A stretch of DNA of 64,000 bases from Polyangiaceae bacterium (GTDB lineage Bacteria > Myxococcota_A > Polyangia > Polyangiales > Polyangiaceae): assembly GCA_020633205.1 (NCBI GenBank), contig JACKEB010000020.1, positions 284,052 to 348,051 on the forward strand, in the 5' to 3' direction. The notes beneath the pieces were generated by a model. It had not been told where the DNA came from, searched no databases, and saw nothing but the letters and a program-made list of their open reading frames with translations. Of the stretch, positions 61,653 through 64,000 are shown piece by piece. How positions within the stretch are numbered: position 1 is the stretch's first letter; every line of letters starts with the position of its first letter. Both the position numbers and the translations under genes were made by a program.

Positions 61653-61842
61653 GAACCGCCAAGGACGCCAAGAGCGCCAAGAATTCTTGGGATAAGGCCC
61701 GATCCGGCCGGCGAAAGTCTGTCGCCGCTTGATACGCACCGCACGGCGTCCGCAATCACGTCTCCCGCCGCTTGATACGTCCCGCGCAGCACGCTGAGTC
61801 GCGAGCCCAACCCCTTGGCGTCCTTGGCGCCCTTGGCGGTTC
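61653..61842. repeat. Inverted-repeat element with tandem CGCCAAG arms
   Basis: The left arm (61653-61681) and right arm (61814-61842) are inverted copies, identical at 26 of 29 positions. Each arm is built of three 9-nt units starting CGCCAAG. Inside is a 14-bp direct repeat CGCCGCTTGATACG (61723-61736 and 61766-61779). The element is about 190 bp and occupies most of the gap between the hydrolase and pdxA. It carries no gene, so it looks like a small non-autonomous repeat. Confidence 0.7.
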
Positions 61843-61907
61843 CCAAACTCCAACATCAAAGCGGCCCGGTCGGGTTCAGTAGGCGACCAATCCCGTACGG
61901 AAACAAA

Positions 61908-63035
61908 CTACGCTTTGCGCCGCTGCTCCACCAGCGCCGCGCCAAGGTCGAGCGCCGCGCGCATGCCGTCGGGGTCGGCGATGCCTTGCCAGGCGATGTC
62001 ATAGCCAGTGCCATGATCGACGCTGGTGCGCACGATGGACAACCCGGCAGTAACGTTTACCGCGTCACCAAACGCCACCAGCTTCATCGGGATGGTAGCT
62101 TGGTCGTGATACATCGCCACCACGCCAGCGTAGTCGCCCCTCAGCGCCTTACGGTATGCCGTCTCGGCGCCGATCGGACCCACGAGCTTCACGCGCCGGC
62201 CGAGCTGCTTTTTCGCGCGCTGCATGCCCGGCAGAATCGCGGTGCGCTCCTCGTCACCCAAGAGTTCGCTCTCGCCGGCGTGAGGATTCAACGAACACAC
62301 CGCGAGCACCGGCTCGGCCTTACCCAGCGCCTGCACCAGCTCCGCGAGCGCAAGGATCGACTCCGCGACTGATTCCTCGCGGATTTGCACGGAGACATCC
62401 TGTACGCGTACGTGGGTCGTGACGAGGCTCGTCGTGAGCTTGTCGGCGGCGAAGCACATGACGCTGGATGGCGCGGCGTCCAGCGCCTGAAGCCACTCGG
62501 TGTGGCCGAGGAAGTGCTCGGCGCCGGGGGTGCCGGAGGCGGCGATAGCCGCCTTGCTGACAGGCCCGGTGACGAGCGCGGCCTTGCCAAGGCGCTTCGT
62601 CAGCGCGTACCCCGCCTCGACCCAGGCGAGCTGCGCTTTGCCGGATTGTTTGGAGGGGGCACCTGGTTTGCGGTCCTTGGCGGCGACTTTAGTGCCTGGA
62701 TCGTAGAACCACAGCTGCCCCGACTTGCGAGCGCGCAGCGCCGCGAGATCGATAGACGGATCCATCGGGGTGAGGCAGCTCTCCCTCACCCCCAACAAAC
62801 GGCACGCTTGCTCCAGCGTCCCTCGGTCAGCGACCAAGACGCAGGGCTCTGCTTGCTTGGACTTCGAGCGCTTGAAGGCGGCGGCGACGGCGACCTCGGG
62901 CCCGATGCCAGCGGGGCACCCCACGGAAATGACCAACGCCGCAGGCAGGCTCTCACCCGGCTGCGGCGCTGTTCGTTGCTTGCGCTCGGCTTTTAGGCCG
63001 CGCGTTTCATTCTTCGAGGTCCTCTTCGAGATCAT
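61908..63035 (-). CDS. pdxA: 4-hydroxythreonine-4-phosphate dehydrogenase
   Basis: About 375 residues from ATG 63035; ATG 63059 or an internal TTG before VISVGCPAG are alternatives. The N-terminus GCPAGIGPEVA resembles the GDPAGIGPE of PdxA, with Cys for Asp. Later come LVTGPVSKAAIA, GHTEWLQAL, SLNPHAGE, LVGPIGAETA, MYHDQATIPMKL and TSVDHGTGYDIAWQG. The His residues in GHTEW and YHDQ, and HGTGYDIA, form the metal site. It oxidises 4-phosphohydroxythreonine in vitamin B6 synthesis. The N-terminal 30 residues before the core are extra and overlap the upstream regulator. Confidence 0.94.
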   Translation of the reverse strand: MISKRTSKNETRGLKAERKQRTAPQPGESLPAALVISVGCPAGIGPEVAVAAAFKRSKSKQAEPCVLVADRGTLEQACRLLGVRESCLTPMDPSIDLAALRARKSGQLWFYDPGTKVAAKDRKPGAPSKQSGKAQLAWVEAGYALTKRLGKAALVTGPVSKAAIAASGTPGAEHFLGHTEWLQALDAAPSSVMCFAADKLTTSLVTTHVRVQDVSVQIREESVAESILALAELVQALGKAEPVLAVCSLNPHAGESELLGDEERTAILPGMQRAKKQLGRRVKLVGPIGAETAYRKALRGDYAGVVAMYHDQATIPMKLVAFGDAVNVTAGLSIVRTSVDHGTGYDIAWQGIADPDGMRAALDLGAALVEQRRKA

Positions 63036-63783
63036 CGGGGTCGTCACCGGTTGGAGCACGCAGCTTGTACCCCGAACCTCGCAGCGTCTCGAGAGGCAAT
63101 GCGTCTCCGAGCTTCGCGCGCAGCCGCCGCACGTGGATATCCACCGTTCGCGGACCGCCGTCGTAGCGATTGCCCCAGACCCGCGCGAGCAGATGATCGC
63201 GACTCAGCACCTTGCCACGCCGCTCGCACATATAGGCGAGCAACGCGAACTCCTTCGCGGTGAGCTGCACTGGTCGACCCTGCACGCTGACTTCGTGACC
63301 GGCTTTGTCGATCACGATGGGCCCGACCTTGTGTCGCTCTTCCGTCGCGAACTCACTGCGGCGCCACTCGAGCGCTCGAATGCGCGCGTAAAGCTCCTCA
63401 GGAACGTACGGGTGCAACACGAAATCATCGAAGCCGCTCGAAGGCTCGATGCGCGCCACCTGACCGACGGTCACAGCGATCAGGGCGCCAACACTGTCGA
63501 AGGTCGCCTCTCCTCTCACGGTGCGCAGGGCAGCCACGGCCAGATCGGGTCGGTCGAGCGCCTCGAACACCAGCGCGCGTGGGCGCACATTGTTCTCGTC
63601 GTCGTCGTCCTCGATCAGATTGACCGGGTCATCCCACAAATCGAGAGTACGCACGTTGGCGCCCAGCTGCCGCAGGGTTGCCGCCGCACCGTCCTCACGT
63701 TCCAACAGCGGACCATGGCCTACTACGGCCACGAAAGTTTTGGTCCGCTGAGCCTTGGCCTCAGCCGATGTCCGTTCCGCCAA
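63007..63783 (-). CDS. OmpR/PhoB-type regulator with degenerate receiver domain
   Basis: 258 residues from TTG 63783 (GAAG 7 nt upstream); GTG 63732 is an alternative. The C-terminal winged helix is canonical (about 160-245: LTAKEFALLAYMCERRGKVL, then VWGNRYDGGPRTVDIHVRRL, then LRGSGYKL). The N-terminal 130 residues have the receiver length, but the DD acidic pair, the phospho-Asp (PRALVFEALDRP) and the Lys (HPY) are absent, so phosphorylation is unlikely. The Asp/Glu runs IEDDDDENN and DDPDDLEEDLEE are odd. It overlaps tldD by 23 nt and pdxA by 29 nt, indicating one operon. Confidence 0.85.
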   Translation of the reverse strand: MAERTSAEAKAQRTKTFVAVVGHGPLLEREDGAAATLRQLGANVRTLDLWDDPVNLIEDDDDENNVRPRALVFEALDRPDLAVAALRTVRGEATFDSVGALIAVTVGQVARIEPSSGFDDFVLHPYVPEELYARIRALEWRRSEFATEERHKVGPIVIDKAGHEVSVQGRPVQLTAKEFALLAYMCERRGKVLSRDHLLARVWGNRYDGGPRTVDIHVRRLRAKLGDALPLETLRGSGYKLRAPTGDDPDDLEEDLEE

Positions 63784-64000
63784 CTGTAATCTTCGCTAGC
63801 TTAATGGTTGGACAACCGACCCCCACCGGAACGCTCTGGCCATCCTTACCGCATGTCCAGATCCCGTCGGAGATCTCTACGTCGTTGCCCAGCATGCTTA
63901 CCTGGCCGAGTGTTTCGGGACCGTTGCCAATAAGGTTCACGCCCTTGAGCGGTGCAGTTAGTTTGCCGTCCTCGATCAGGTAACTTTCCGTAAGAGAGAA
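63761..64000 (-). CDS. tldD: TldD-family metalloprotease, 3' end only
   Basis: A minus-strand frame open to the right edge encodes the last 79 residues of TldD: LTESYLIEDGKLTAPLKGVN, LIGNGPETLGQVSMLGND, and the Cys segment TCGKDGQSVPVGVGCPT. The family C-terminus ends in VGGT, followed here by DIG. TldD/E processes peptides such as microcin B17 and has DNA-gyrase and antitoxin-related roles in E. coli. Its stop overlaps the start of the regulator gene by 23 nt. The N-terminal part, including the HExxxH metal site, is outside the window. Confidence 0.92.
   Translation of the reverse strand, partial: FSLTESYLIEDGKLTAPLKGVNLIGNGPETLGQVSMLGNDVEISDGIWTCGKDGQSVPVGVGCPTIKLAKITVGGTDIG

Overview
The window is a GC-rich bacterial chromosome segment. 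It most likely comes from a myxobacterium-like organism (Myxococcota, Polyangia side). The evidence is two Ser/Thr kinases, an FHA-domain sigma-54 activator, surface lipoproteins with long Gly/Ser/Ala linkers, a myxosortase-like CPBP protease, a DUF1501 plus planctomycete-type cytochrome pair, and an IF3 with a long acidic tail. Species placement is inference. I saw no IS element, prophage or CRISPR array.

Layout. 0-2.3 kb: membrane-anchored HEAT-repeat protein running off the left edge. 2.6-9.4 kb: CPBP protease, nadC, a lipoprotein with a C-terminal anchor, a TerB-like protein, an aminoglycoside-phosphotransferase-fold kinase, a hypothetical and a GAF-like protein. 9.5-19.2 kb: a regulatory and surface block with two lipoproteins on the minus strand behind a strong sigma-54-type promoter, a divergent FHA/sigma-54 activator overlapping a third lipoprotein, a TPR/PEGA-like membrane protein, a Ser/Thr kinase and two secreted proteins. 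19.4-26.7 kb: M48 peptidase, GMC oxidoreductase, omega-amidase with its transaminase, birA and an ECF sigma factor. 26.9-34.3 kb: pdxJ-acpS-nnrD operon, a long S41 peptidase, mlaD. 34.6-44.3 kb: DUF4126 membrane protein, mlaF, an ACT-only GlnD-like protein, recJ, yajC-secD-secF. 44.6-47.7 kb: tRNA-Val, thrS, infC and a clear terminator. 47.8-50.7 kb: a Ser/Thr kinase behind a PhnD-like binding protein, and a His-rich membrane protein. 50.9-58.4 kb: tRNA-Ala, a bidirectional terminator, the DUF1501/cytochrome operon, a di-haem beta-propeller lipoprotein and a PPOX-fold flavoprotein. 58.6-64 kb: a 28-residue membrane microprotein candidate, an orphan adenine methylase, an alpha/beta hydrolase, an inverted-repeat element, pdxA, an OmpR-type regulator with a degenerate receiver, and the 3' end of tldD.

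How the genes may work together. The most interesting block is 9.5-17.4 kb. A textbook-spaced GG-N10-GC promoter lies just upstream of a two-lipoprotein operon. A dyad sits about 100 bp further upstream, where an enhancer for a sigma-54 activator would be expected. The divergent neighbour encodes exactly such an activator with an N-terminal FHA domain, and a Ser/Thr kinase lies 2-3.5 kb further on. This suggests a kinase, FHA activator, sigma-54, surface-lipoprotein circuit. The DNA elements are visible in the sequence; the circuit is inference.

Other points of note are the CPBP protease near a protein with a myxosortase-type tail, the Sec accessory operon with extended YajC and SecD N-termini, and vitamin B6 genes at two separate loci (pdxJ and pdxA). 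Several starts were moved from the longest reading frame to positions supported by ribosome binding sites, signal peptides or family length. These choices are stated in each entry.
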